From: Fidelibacterota bacterium
Lineage (GTDB): Bacteria > Fidelibacterota > UBA8477 > JABMPR01
DNA length: 64,000 nt
Direction of reading: 5' to 3'
NCBI GenBank assembly: GCA_016844955.1
Contig: JAERTH010000060.1
Location: forward strand, 1 to 64,000
This document shows positions 26,009 through 34,249 of the stretch, piece by piece (position 1 is the stretch's first letter; each line of letters begins with the position of its first letter). The translations under genes were made by a program, and so were the position numbers. The notes beneath the pieces were generated by a model. That model was not told where the DNA came from. It did not search any database and saw nothing but the letters and a program-made list of their open reading frames with translations.

Positions 26009-26545
26009 ATGCTGCAACTTCCTGTTTCCCGTATTGAAAGAAAACTCACTTATCTCATTGCGAATAGCTGGTCTCATAAACGTCTTGACAAGATTATGAT
26101 AGCTGTATCGGACCCCTATCAATGGCTATTCCCGACGCTGGCTTTTGCCATGCTTCTGATTTACATCAACTGGGAACTTGGGTTAAAGGCCTTGTTGTTG
26201 GGTGGAACGAGCGCTGGCATTGCTGATGGATTAAACACCCGGATTATCAAGAAGCACACTGATAGAATCAGACCCGGTAAACAATTCGATGACATACGAT
26301 CCCTGGGAATCATGAACAAGGGCAAGAAGTCATTCCCATCGAATCATGCTTCCAACACAATGGCTTTTGCACTCAGTTTTAGTCTGGTCTTCCCAGGGGT
26401 TGCCACCTTTTTAATTCCACTTTCATTATTGGTGGGCTACTCTCGAATTTATTGTGGCGCACATTTCCCCCTTGATGTGTTATATGGTTGGTTGCACGGT
26501 GCATTGTGGGTAATGATATTATTTCCATTTATAGGGAGATTTTAA
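26009..26545 (+). CDS. PAP2-family membrane phosphatase
   Basis: 178 residues with several membrane helices. The three PAP2 motifs are KKHTDRIRP, FPSNHASN (PSNH rather than the usual PSGH) and SRIYCGAHFPLDV. These enzymes act on phosphatidic acid or undecaprenyl diphosphate at the membrane; the substrate is not resolved. It is a single-gene unit ending at a strong bidirectional terminator. Confidence 0.85.
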   Translation: MLQLPVSRIERKLTYLIANSWSHKRLDKIMIAVSDPYQWLFPTLAFAMLLIYINWELGLKALLLGGTSAGIADGLNTRIIKKHTDRIRPGKQFDDIRSLGIMNKGKKSFPSNHASNTMAFALSFSLVFPGVATFLIPLSLLVGYSRIYCGAHFPLDVLYGWLHGALWVMILFPFIGRF

Positions 26546-26587
26546 AACTAAGGGTCAGCATTAAATTCATTGTGACTTTTCAACATG

Positions 26588-26615
26588 AAAAAGGGTGATC
26601 ATAAATCACCCTTTT
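26588..26615. terminator. bidirectional terminator
   Basis: AAAAGGGTGAT at 26589-26599 pairs with ATCACCCTTTT at 26605-26615 around CATAA, followed by CCTTTTTT. It serves both the PAP2 gene and the convergent HTH gene. Confidence 0.85.
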
Positions 26616-26643
26616 CCTTTTTTATAGCCTAAATCGGTATGAC

Positions 26644-27024
26644 TTAGAGTTTTTTCTTCAACCCATCATACTCTTTTTCAAGCACAGATATCTCAGCGCG
26701 AATTGCCAGAAGGCGACTTAAAATTGCATCTGGGTCTGCATCAACAGTTATGGGAGCAGCGGCTGCAGTTTTAACAACTTTTTGTGCAACAACTTTTTTA
26801 GCTTTTGCTTTTGCTTTTGCTTTAGCCTTCCTTCGCTTCCCTGCTTTATTTCCCTTCCCCCAATTGCTCAACGTGACCACTGAAACACCGTACTTATCAC
26901 TGGCGGCCTTCATGCCACCGCGATTATTCTCTGCGTTATATTCGGCAATAAAACGCATGATATCAGCTTTTTCATCGGCAGAATATCGTTTACCCTGTTT
27001 GCCTACAGTTGGCTTGTCAGCCAT
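26644..27024 (-). CDS. small basic HTH protein with histone-H1-like Lys/Ala tract
   Basis: 126 residues in three parts. Residues 13-56 (YSADEKADIMRFIAEYN, then MKAASDKYGVSVVTLSNW) look like a transposase- or response-type helix-turn-helix. Residues 62-85 are an extreme Lys/Ala tract (KRRKAKAKAKAKAKK). Residues 98-126 form a leucine-patterned coiled coil. No transposase catalytic part exists, so it is more likely a chromatin-like or regulatory DNA-binding protein that dimerises through its tail. An almost perfect AGGAGGTG ribosome site precedes ATG, suggesting strong expression. A perfect 14-bp palindrome lies 40 bp upstream. Confidence 0.65.
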   Translation of the reverse strand: MADKPTVGKQGKRYSADEKADIMRFIAEYNAENNRGGMKAASDKYGVSVVTLSNWGKGNKAGKRRKAKAKAKAKAKKVVAQKVVKTAAAAPITVDADPDAILSRLLAIRAEISVLEKEYDGLKKKL

Positions 27025-27063
27025 TGATACACCTCCTGAACTATATTTATAATTAATTTTGGC

Positions 27064-27077
27064 AAAACTATAGTTTT
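27064..27077. promoter_or_regulatory. 14-bp palindrome before the HTH gene
   Basis: AAAACTATAGTTTT is a perfect palindrome 40 bp upstream of the start codon. A second CTATAGTT occurs near 27138. It may be an operator, possibly autoregulatory, or simply an AT-rich promoter core. Confidence 0.35.
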
Positions 27078-27186
27078 AATATGCTAATGCCAAGCACTTT
27101 ATTAAATCTTGTGTTAAAGAAGAATTGTGTAGAAAGCTATAGTTGAAATTAAACTTTTCAAAACAAGAGCAGAATAGTCCTACAAC

Positions 27187-27993
27187 TTACTTTCGAAAGT
27201 CTACGGAATGTTTTATACGATCCCAAACCTCATCCATTTCCTCAAGTGAGGCTGCGACAAGGTCTCGTTTTTCCTTTTCAAAAACATCTTCTAGCGCTCG
27301 AAATCGAGCGTCAAATTTATCAATTGCCTGACGCATTGCAGTTTCACTATCAATCTCCATTAACCGGCCAACATTGACTATACTAAAAAGTACATCGCCA
27401 AACTCTTCCCTTGAGCGATCAGCATCACGTGCTTTCCAGACCTCCATGAGTTCATTGATTTCCTCATGGCATTTCTCCAGGGCAGGTGTCACTTCGTTCC
27501 AATCAAAACCAACGTTAGATGCCTTTGATTGCACTCTGTGGGCACGAATTAGTCCAGGCAAATTTCTTGGCACCCCGTCTATCCAACTTTTGCGCCCCTC
27601 ACTCTTCTTGACCTTTTCCCAGTTTTCTTTTGCATCCAGGGAGCGTTTGGATTCATCATTGTTATCGCCAAACACATGAGGATGTCTCCTGATTAGTTTT
27701 TCGTTGATAGACTTTATGGAATCCTGAAGTTTAAACCTATTGTCCTCACTGGCCATCTGTCCCTGGATAACGATATGCAGCAGTAAATCACCTAGCTCAG
27801 CTTTAAGTTCTCCTTGCTTACCATCTTCAATGGCCTCAACAACTTCATATGCTTCTTCAAGTAAATAGGGAATCATGCTTTCAGATGTTTGCTCTCGGTC
27901 CCAGGGACAGCCATCGGGAGCGCGAAGTTTCTTAACGATTTCTATCAGACGGGAGAGTTCTTGCTCAGCAGTCAGAGTTGAGCTTTCATTCAT
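27187..27993 (-). CDS. mazG: nucleoside triphosphate pyrophosphohydrolase MazG
   Basis: 268 residues, the full two-domain MazG length. The first domain carries LRAPDGCPWDREQTSESM and the metal motif EEAYEVVEAI followed by ELGDLLLHIV; the second has EEINELMEVW and REEFGDVLFSIVN. It hydrolyses aberrant NTPs to NMPs. It directly follows the CorC-type gene with no spacing, as last gene of a long minus-strand run. Confidence 0.95.
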   Translation of the reverse strand: MNESSTLTAEQELSRLIEIVKKLRAPDGCPWDREQTSESMIPYLLEEAYEVVEAIEDGKQGELKAELGDLLLHIVIQGQMASEDNRFKLQDSIKSINEKLIRRHPHVFGDNNDESKRSLDAKENWEKVKKSEGRKSWIDGVPRNLPGLIRAHRVQSKASNVGFDWNEVTPALEKCHEEINELMEVWKARDADRSREEFGDVLFSIVNVGRLMEIDSETAMRQAIDKFDARFRALEDVFEKEKRDLVAASLEEMDEVWDRIKHSVDFRK

Positions 27994-29292
27994 CTACTTT
28001 TTCTCAATTCTGGTCGCTTTTACTTTTTCGATGCGATTTTTTTCAACAGCTACAACTTCAAATTTATAGTTTTCATATTCTACAACTTCACCAGGTTCAG
28101 GGATGGTGCCCAGGCTAAAGTAAATCAACCCACCCACCGAATCATAATCACGTTCTTCCATAAACTCGATCCCGAGTGCTTCAGCAGCATCATCCAAATG
28201 TGTAGCTGCTTCAATTAAGAATTCATCATTATTAATCTTAACAATCTCAATCTCTTCTTCTGAGTTATCGATTTCATCTTTGATGTCACCCAGCACCTCT
28301 TCGATGATATCTTCAACGGCCACCATACCCGAAAAGCCGCCGTACTCATCTACAACTATGGCCAGTTTTTGTTTTTGAATTTGCATATCCCGCAGGAGCT
28401 CATCAATGTGTTGATGTTCAGGTACAAACATAGCGGGTCGTGCCAGACGCTCAAGATTTATGCGATGGGAGCCACTGTGCAAGTATGGTAGAATATCTTT
28501 TATAAACACAATGCCTCGAATTTGATCTATCTGATCCCGGTACAGTGGATATTTGGAATAACCAGTTTCCCGAATCATGCTCAAAACTTCTTCACGATTC
28601 ATTTCAGTATGAAACATGATAACATCTGGACGGGGAATCATAATTTCTTTAGATTGTGTATCCCCAAACTCAATGATGGAATGGATCATCTCTTTTTCTT
28701 CATCACCGATGACCCCTTGATCTTGGCCCAGCTCAACCAGTTCTTTAATCTCTTCATCTGATGTAAAGTTTTCTTCTGGCTTAATCCCAAAAAGATTCAC
28801 CATTTTTTCCACCAGGGTATAAACGACATGAGCAATCGGTGAGAACAGTTTGAAAATGAAGGACATGGTTCCAATGATTCGAGAAGCAAAACCCAGTGAA
28901 TGTCTCATGGCTAAAACTTTTGGGGTTATCTCACCCAAAATCACCAGGACAATGGTGAGGGCAATGGTTTCTAACACCAGGGCCAAAACTTGATTTACAC
29001 CGCTCTTGTGGGCGACCTCAGCGGTTATAAGCGCTGCCATGGAAGCCAAGGCAACATTGACAATCGTATTTCCTGTCAGGATGGTAATTAGTAGACGCTT
29101 CGGCGTAGACAACAACCTCACGATCTGCCTTGAAGAGGGAGCAAGGTCGTGTTTCAATTTATCAACATCATTCCGTTTAAGGTTGAATAAGGCTGTTTCC
29201 GAACCGGAGAAGTAGGCCGACATCCCAAGCAGAATAGTAAAGATTAATATCTGCCAGAGTAGCGTAGACTCAAAAAATTCAGAAAACTCCAT
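27994..29292 (-). CDS. CorC/HlyC-family CNNM-CBS membrane protein
   Basis: 432 residues. A CNNM (DUF21) membrane domain with about four helices covers residues 10-190 (SAYFSGSETALFNLKRND), two CBS domains follow (about 215-335, with MIPRPDVIMF, IDQIRGIVFIKDIL and VVDEYGGFSGMVAVEDIIEEVLG), and a CorC_HlyC transporter-associated domain ends it. Relatives act in magnesium or cobalt efflux and homeostasis. Its ATG shares one base with the end of ybeY. Confidence 0.9.
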   Translation of the reverse strand: MEFSEFFESTLLWQILIFTILLGMSAYFSGSETALFNLKRNDVDKLKHDLAPSSRQIVRLLSTPKRLLITILTGNTIVNVALASMAALITAEVAHKSGVNQVLALVLETIALTIVLVILGEITPKVLAMRHSLGFASRIIGTMSFIFKLFSPIAHVVYTLVEKMVNLFGIKPEENFTSDEEIKELVELGQDQGVIGDEEKEMIHSIIEFGDTQSKEIMIPRPDVIMFHTEMNREEVLSMIRETGYSKYPLYRDQIDQIRGIVFIKDILPYLHSGSHRINLERLARPAMFVPEHQHIDELLRDMQIQKQKLAIVVDEYGGFSGMVAVEDIIEEVLGDIKDEIDNSEEEIEIVKINNDEFLIEAATHLDDAAEALGIEFMEERDYDSVGGLIYFSLGTIPEPGEVVEYENYKFEVVAVEKNRIEKVKATRIEKK

Positions 29293-29714
29293 TACGAGTC
29301 ACCCATTGCCAGTTGTGAAAGATATTTATCCTCAAGAGCAGTCATCTGATTTTTCATTTGACTCGTACCATCCTCATACCCGCATAAATGTAAGCAGCCG
29401 TGTATCAATACGCGAATCAACTCAACTCCAGGGGTAGTTTTATAGTGGGCAGCATTCAAATTGATCTGCTCCAGGGAGAGATAGATTTCGCCTTCCAGTG
29501 GTTCATCCGGTTCATTGAGATTAAATGCAATAACATCAGTATAAACATCTAGTCCGAAATACTCATGCTTCAATGTACGCAATTCATCATTTCCCATGAA
29601 TACCACGTTTACATAATCGGCAGTTTTATTCTCGCCCTCTATTACCTGTATAACAGTCTGCTTGAATAGAACGGCATCAACCTGGGAATCAGGATTAATG
29701 ATTTCAATTTTCAT
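29292..29714 (-). CDS. ybeY: endoribonuclease/rRNA maturation factor YbeY
   Basis: 140 residues with FMGNDELRTLKHEYFG, TDVIAFNL and the zinc motif HGCLHLCGYED. H105 and H109 are present, but the third metal ligand, His in most bacteria (GYDH), is Asp115 here. The same His-to-Asp form is usual in Bacteroidetes, so it is a lineage marker and not a defect. It takes part in 16S rRNA 3'-end maturation. It lies between pgpH and the CorC gene, a conserved neighbourhood. Confidence 0.95.
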   Translation of the reverse strand: MKIEIINPDSQVDAVLFKQTVIQVIEGENKTADYVNVVFMGNDELRTLKHEYFGLDVYTDVIAFNLNEPDEPLEGEIYLSLEQINLNAAHYKTTPGVELIRVLIHGCLHLCGYEDGTSQMKNQMTALEDKYLSQLAMGDS

Positions 29715-29752
29715 GATGAACTTTGACTTTTATGAATATGGATGGAGTTTGA

Positions 29753-32056
29753 TCAGTCTTCATCATCCATTATATGCAACTTTTTACGTTGCCCCGGATA
29801 TTCAATGCGCTCGTGCATACTGCCTGTGAGCACCGGCATCATGGCACTTTTAATTATCTCCAGATCCCTGAAGGTAAGTGGACAGTTTGTTAATTCACCA
29901 CCCTTGATTCTACTCTCTATTATCGTGTCCATGAGAGATTCGATTCTTTGAGGGTTGGGACTCTTCAGTGAGCGGGAGGCGGCCTCAATAGCTTCAGCAA
30001 TCATGAGGATACCCGTTTCCTTGGTGTTTGGTCTGGGTCCAGGGTAACGGAAATCTGCTTCATTAATATCAGAATCCGTCTCCTTGGCCCTTTCAAGTGC
30101 TTGCTGATAAAAATATTCAACACGGGTCCGGCCATGATGCATGGGAATAAAATCGGCAACAATGTTGGGAAGTCCAAACTCATCAGCCAGCTTTATTCCA
30201 TCTTTAACATGAGCAACAATCACCGTGGCACTTAACCGAGGTGAAAGTTTTTCGTGTTTGTTGGTACCGCGTAACTGGTTTTCAATAAAGTACTCAGGCT
30301 TTTCTGCTTTCCCGATATCATGGTAATAAGCACCAACCCGCGCCAGAAGTGAGTTGGCTCCAACCGCCTCTGATGCAGCTACTGCCAGATTTCCTACATC
30401 AATACTATGTTTAAAAGTACCGGGAGCTTTCATTGCAAGGTTGCTTAAAAGTTTATTGTTAAAATCGAGCAATTCCAAAAGCGTCAGATTGGTTGTTATT
30501 TTGAAAACACGCTCAATTAAAACTAAAAATCCATATGAAAGTAGAGGAGACAAAAAACCATTGGCAACGGCAAAGAGCATGTGCTCCATTACTGATTCCC
30601 AACTGCTAAACTTAATCATTTCAAAAACAGCTATCACAGCCACATATCCTGAGGTTACTGCCAGAATACTCCACAGGATCTGCGATCTGGAGCGCAATCT
30701 TCGAACGGTGTAAATGGCCAGAGATGAGACAAACAAGTTGGCAACGATAAAAGGAATATTATTACTTAATATGATTCCTGTAAGCAGGGTTAAAGTTACC
30801 ATGATGATAAATGCAATACGGCCATCAAACACAACTGTGAAAATCATGGCCGCAATACTCATGGGGACAAAAAACTCTGACCAGCCCAGATTATATACGA
30901 CGAGATGAGCCAGAGCCAGATGCATGACAAAGATAATTCCGACCAGTGCAATGAGTTTTATGTCGTTATAAATTTGGCTTCGATATGTTTGTAAATAGGC
31001 AAAAAAGAAAAATAGCAGAAAGGCTGAAAGCATCATCTTGCCCACGAAGGTGGTTACGCTATTGGCTGTGGTCTCCCCATAACCTTTGCGGATATATTCT
31101 CGTTCAAGTGAATTCAGCTTTTGTTTTATCTGGGGAGTAACTCGGGTATTGGCATCTACAATGCGCTCGTTTTTGAAAACTTTCCCGACACTGATGGGTA
31201 CCAGGTTTCTGGCCTCGGCATAGCGATTTTCAGTGAGTTCCTGTGAGTAATTCAAATTAGGAATCATCACTGCCTGGGCCAGGTCTTCGGCCATTTGAAG
31301 CAATCTGGGATCTCTTTCCAGGTAGTATGAAATCATAACCTTCTGGACACTTTCCCACGACTGGGCCATATCACGAAAATCATTGGGATTCCGACTGGAT
31401 TCTTTACCCCTCATAATCATGGTGATGCGGGAGACATCCTCTTTGGGAGGCATATCACCGATTACACCCAGCATGTATTGTGGTAGCAGTGCCTGTTTCA
31501 CAGAATTTACAAGTTGATGCGTGGAAGGTCCTCGCTCAAGAAAATAGGTCCAACGCGGCATACCTAAGTCTTTGAGCCCCCTGTTCTGCAATTCGAGTTT
31601 TACATTCAAAACCTGGAGTGAATCCTCTTGAAGTTGAAGCATGAGGGAATCGGCAACCAGGCTGTCCGTGATAGTACTCCAAAAGTCACGTTTACTGCGC
31701 AGGTCTTTTTCGGTTTTGTACCAGAGGGCCAATTGCTCTCTAATCTCATCCAGATTGTCATTTACCTGGTCACGGCTGGTATTATCCCAGACAAAAACAG
31801 GCAAAACAACATTTTCTCTGGCTTGTCGGTCCTGTTCAAGAGCTTCCTCGGTTTTTAAAATATCGTAATCAAAGGGAGCGATAATGGTTTCGGTAGTGAT
31901 CTGATCCACATCATAATTGAACTGGAAAATTTTACCCCGGGGAAAAAAGAAAGCCGTAATCACCAGCAACAAAGCAATTAAACTTATCTGGCTGATCCTC
32001 AACCAAAGATGATATTTCTTTTCGTCGTTTACCGTCTTTTTCGCTTGGGGCAACAT
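29753..32056 (-). CDS. pgpH: 7TM-HD membrane phosphodiesterase, PgpH-like
   Basis: 767 residues. An N-terminal helix (about 22-40), a large extracytoplasmic 7TMR-HDED domain (about 60-325), seven membrane helices (about 335-520) and a cytoplasmic HD domain with HSIDVGNLAVAA, AYYHDIGKAEKPEYF and a late HHGRTRVEYFY. PgpH proteins hydrolyse cyclic di-AMP. Gene order pgpH-ybeY-corC is typical. It starts just after the acyl-CoA dehydrogenase. Confidence 0.93.
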   Translation of the reverse strand: MLPQAKKTVNDEKKYHLWLRISQISLIALLLVITAFFFPRGKIFQFNYDVDQITTETIIAPFDYDILKTEEALEQDRQARENVVLPVFVWDNTSRDQVNDNLDEIREQLALWYKTEKDLRSKRDFWSTITDSLVADSLMLQLQEDSLQVLNVKLELQNRGLKDLGMPRWTYFLERGPSTHQLVNSVKQALLPQYMLGVIGDMPPKEDVSRITMIMRGKESSRNPNDFRDMAQSWESVQKVMISYYLERDPRLLQMAEDLAQAVMIPNLNYSQELTENRYAEARNLVPISVGKVFKNERIVDANTRVTPQIKQKLNSLEREYIRKGYGETTANSVTTFVGKMMLSAFLLFFFFAYLQTYRSQIYNDIKLIALVGIIFVMHLALAHLVVYNLGWSEFFVPMSIAAMIFTVVFDGRIAFIIMVTLTLLTGIILSNNIPFIVANLFVSSLAIYTVRRLRSRSQILWSILAVTSGYVAVIAVFEMIKFSSWESVMEHMLFAVANGFLSPLLSYGFLVLIERVFKITTNLTLLELLDFNNKLLSNLAMKAPGTFKHSIDVGNLAVAASEAVGANSLLARVGAYYHDIGKAEKPEYFIENQLRGTNKHEKLSPRLSATVIVAHVKDGIKLADEFGLPNIVADFIPMHHGRTRVEYFYQQALERAKETDSDINEADFRYPGPRPNTKETGILMIAEAIEAASRSLKSPNPQRIESLMDTIIESRIKGGELTNCPLTFRDLEIIKSAMMPVLTGSMHERIEYPGQRKKLHIMDDED

Positions 32057-32063
32057 GTACTAA

Positions 32064-33212
32064 TTATAATCCTTTCATGAGCTGCTTCAAAATCACAAGT
32101 TTTTGTACTTCTGAAGTACCTTCCCCTATTGTGAGCACTTTTGCGTCTCTAAAAAAGCGCTCGACTTGAAACTCTTTTATATAACCATAACCACCGTGAA
32201 CCTGAACTGCAAAATCGCTGGTTCTCACCGCTATTTCTGAAGCTTTAAGTTTTGCCATTGCAGCCGCTTTCACCACATCCTCGCCCTGATCTTTGAGCAT
32301 GGCGGCATGGTAAACCAGATGGCGTGCAGCTTCAATTTCAGTGGCTATTTCAGCCAGCTGTAATCCAATACCCTGAAAGCGATGAATCTTCTTACCAAAG
32401 GCCTCTCGCTCATTGGCATACTTTATTGCCGCATCGAGAGCTCCTTGTGCCAGACCCAATGAAAGTGCTGCTACACTTATCCGGCCCCCCACCAATGCAG
32501 TCATCATTTGCTGAAAGCCCACATCCAGTTCACCCAGCAGAGCATCTGCCGGAACGCGCATATTTTCAAAGGTCAACGCCCGAGTATCCGAACCTCGCCA
32601 GCCCATTTTCTTTTCCGGAGGACCAATAATAAAGCCAGGGGTTTTCGTATCTACCATAAAGACCGAAATCCCACCTGGTCGTTTGGCAGATGGATCCGTT
32701 ACGGCAGTTAAATTGCAAACCCCGGAATAGCCTGCATTGGTAATAAAATTTTTAGCACCGTTGATGATCCATTCATCACCATCCCGGATTGCGGTGGTTT
32801 TCGTACCGCCTGCATCCGATCCAGCTTCAGGTTCTGTTAATCCAAAACAAGCTAGATACTCTCCAGCGATGAGGTTGTTCAGGTGTTTATCTTTTTGTGC
32901 CTCACTCCCGAACAGAAATATGGGACTGACCCCCAGAGATATGTGTGCCGCCACCGTAATGGCAACAGATGAATCAACCTTGGCGAGTTCCTCAATAACA
33001 ATTGTGTACGCCAGGGTATCCATGCCAGCTCCGCCGTACCTTTCTGAGAATGGGATACCCAAAAGCCCTAATTCTGCCAGCTTGGGGATTAATTCAACGG
33101 GGAAGCGTTCTTCCCGATCCAGTTCTTCAGCAATGGGGGCAATCTCCTTGGCGGCAAAGTCGCGAACCATATCCTGTAGCATGTAATGCTCATCCTGAAA
33201 ATACTGTTTCAT
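32064..33212 (-). CDS. acyl-CoA dehydrogenase, short/branched-chain type
   Basis: 382 residues. FAD- and substrate-site motifs: CFGLTEPEAGSD, WIINGAKNFITNA, GGRISVAALSLGLAQG, QVHGGYGYIKEFQVERFFRD and the catalytic Glu region IGEGTSEVQKL. It oxidises short or branched acyl-CoA and passes electrons to EtfAB, encoded at 20.5-22.2 kb. It stands between fabH and pgpH in one strand-consistent run. Confidence 0.93.
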   Translation of the reverse strand: MKQYFQDEHYMLQDMVRDFAAKEIAPIAEELDREERFPVELIPKLAELGLLGIPFSERYGGAGMDTLAYTIVIEELAKVDSSVAITVAAHISLGVSPIFLFGSEAQKDKHLNNLIAGEYLACFGLTEPEAGSDAGGTKTTAIRDGDEWIINGAKNFITNAGYSGVCNLTAVTDPSAKRPGGISVFMVDTKTPGFIIGPPEKKMGWRGSDTRALTFENMRVPADALLGELDVGFQQMMTALVGGRISVAALSLGLAQGALDAAIKYANEREAFGKKIHRFQGIGLQLAEIATEIEAARHLVYHAAMLKDQGEDVVKAAAMAKLKASEIAVRTSDFAVQVHGGYGYIKEFQVERFFRDAKVLTIGEGTSEVQKLVILKQLMKGL

Positions 33213-33247
33213 AATTCCACCCTGCTTTTTTGAATCATTTCTGACTA

Positions 33248-34240
33248 CTACCAGGTCATTACCGATGCTCCCCAGGTGAAACCGGCACCAAAGGAGGCAA
33301 CTACAATTTTGTCCCCGGGTTCTATTCTACCTTCCTGCAATGCTTCATACAGCGCAATGGGAATTGAGGCTGATGTTGTGTTTCCGTATTTCTGAATATT
33401 TGAATAAACTACTTTATGGAGTTCCAAATCCAATCGATTGGCAACCGCTTCAGTTATTCGCAGATTTGCCTGGTGAGGAACCACCAACTTGACGTCACGC
33501 TTGTTGACTCCTGCTGCATCCAGAGCTTCATTAATTACAGCGGGAAATTTGGTAATCGCATGTTTGAAAACACTACGACCATTCATTACCACACGCCCAT
33601 AACCCTTGTCCAAAAGTTCGTTTGTCAGGAATGGGTTGTCCAGGGTTGAAGGTGTTCTCAACATTAAATCTTCGGCATAACGGCCATCTGAATGGGTTTT
33701 GACGCTGAGCAGTCCACGATCTTCATCAGTTGCCTTGAGTATGGTTGCTGCAGCTCCGTCACCAAAGAGGACTGCGGTATCACGTCCAGCAGTGGAAAAA
33801 TCTAATGCCACGGATTGAACTTCTGAGGTGATGAGCAAAACATTATCATATGCTCCTGATTCAATGAAAGCTTTTGCCACTGAGAGACCATATAGGAAAC
33901 CTGAACAAGCCATACGAATATCAAGAGCAGGAGTTCCGGGGATGCCCAGCCTGCGTGTCATCATGGGGCCTCCACCGGGTACAAAATAATCGTTGGCCAT
34001 GGTAGAGAATATGATATGGTCTACATCCTCAGGTGTCATCCCTGCCTTTTCCAGGGCCTCCTCCGCAGCTTTCAGTGCCAAGTCTGTCGTACATTCACCA
34101 TCAACATGGTGACGTTCCTCAATACCGGAACGTTCTCTAATCCATTCATCGGAGGTATCCATCCGACCTTCTAAATCTTTATTGGTCACCACATTCGATG
34201 GGACGTACATCCCAATGGCATCGATATAGGCTTTTCTCAT
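33248..34240 (-). CDS. fabH: 3-oxoacyl-ACP synthase III FabH
   Basis: About 330 residues. The catalytic triad is visible: Cys112 in MACSGFLYG, His256 in VPHQANLRI and Asn287 in KYGNTTSAS; the glycine loop GAGFTWGA is near the end. It starts fatty-acid synthesis from acetyl- or branched acyl-CoA. ATG 34240 has AGGAG six bases upstream; a TTG six bases further up gives MR extra and is unlikely. It begins about 10 bp after recJ. Confidence 0.95.
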   Translation of the reverse strand: MRKAYIDAIGMYVPSNVVTNKDLEGRMDTSDEWIRERSGIEERHHVDGECTTDLALKAAEEALEKAGMTPEDVDHIIFSTMANDYFVPGGGPMMTRRLGIPGTPALDIRMACSGFLYGLSVAKAFIESGAYDNVLLITSEVQSVALDFSTAGRDTAVLFGDGAAATILKATDEDRGLLSVKTHSDGRYAEDLMLRTPSTLDNPFLTNELLDKGYGRVVMNGRSVFKHAITKFPAVINEALDAAGVNKRDVKLVVPHQANLRITEAVANRLDLELHKVVYSNIQKYGNTTSASIPIALYEALQEGRIEPGDKIVVASFGAGFTWGASVMTW

Positions 34241-34249
34241 TCTCAACTC

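Noticed and set aside
26644..27024. Transposase fragment
   Set aside because: It has its own strong ribosome site, a complete three-part architecture and a terminator, and no catalytic domain or inverted repeats flank it.
28522..28761. Plus-strand and other shadow frames inside housekeeping genes
   Set aside because: They lie opposite well-recognised genes (here the CorC-type gene), lack ribosome sites and have no family resemblance.
29292..29714. YbeY as a defective enzyme because the third metal ligand is Asp
   Set aside because: The same His-to-Asp form is usual in Bacteroidetes YbeY, so it is a lineage variant.
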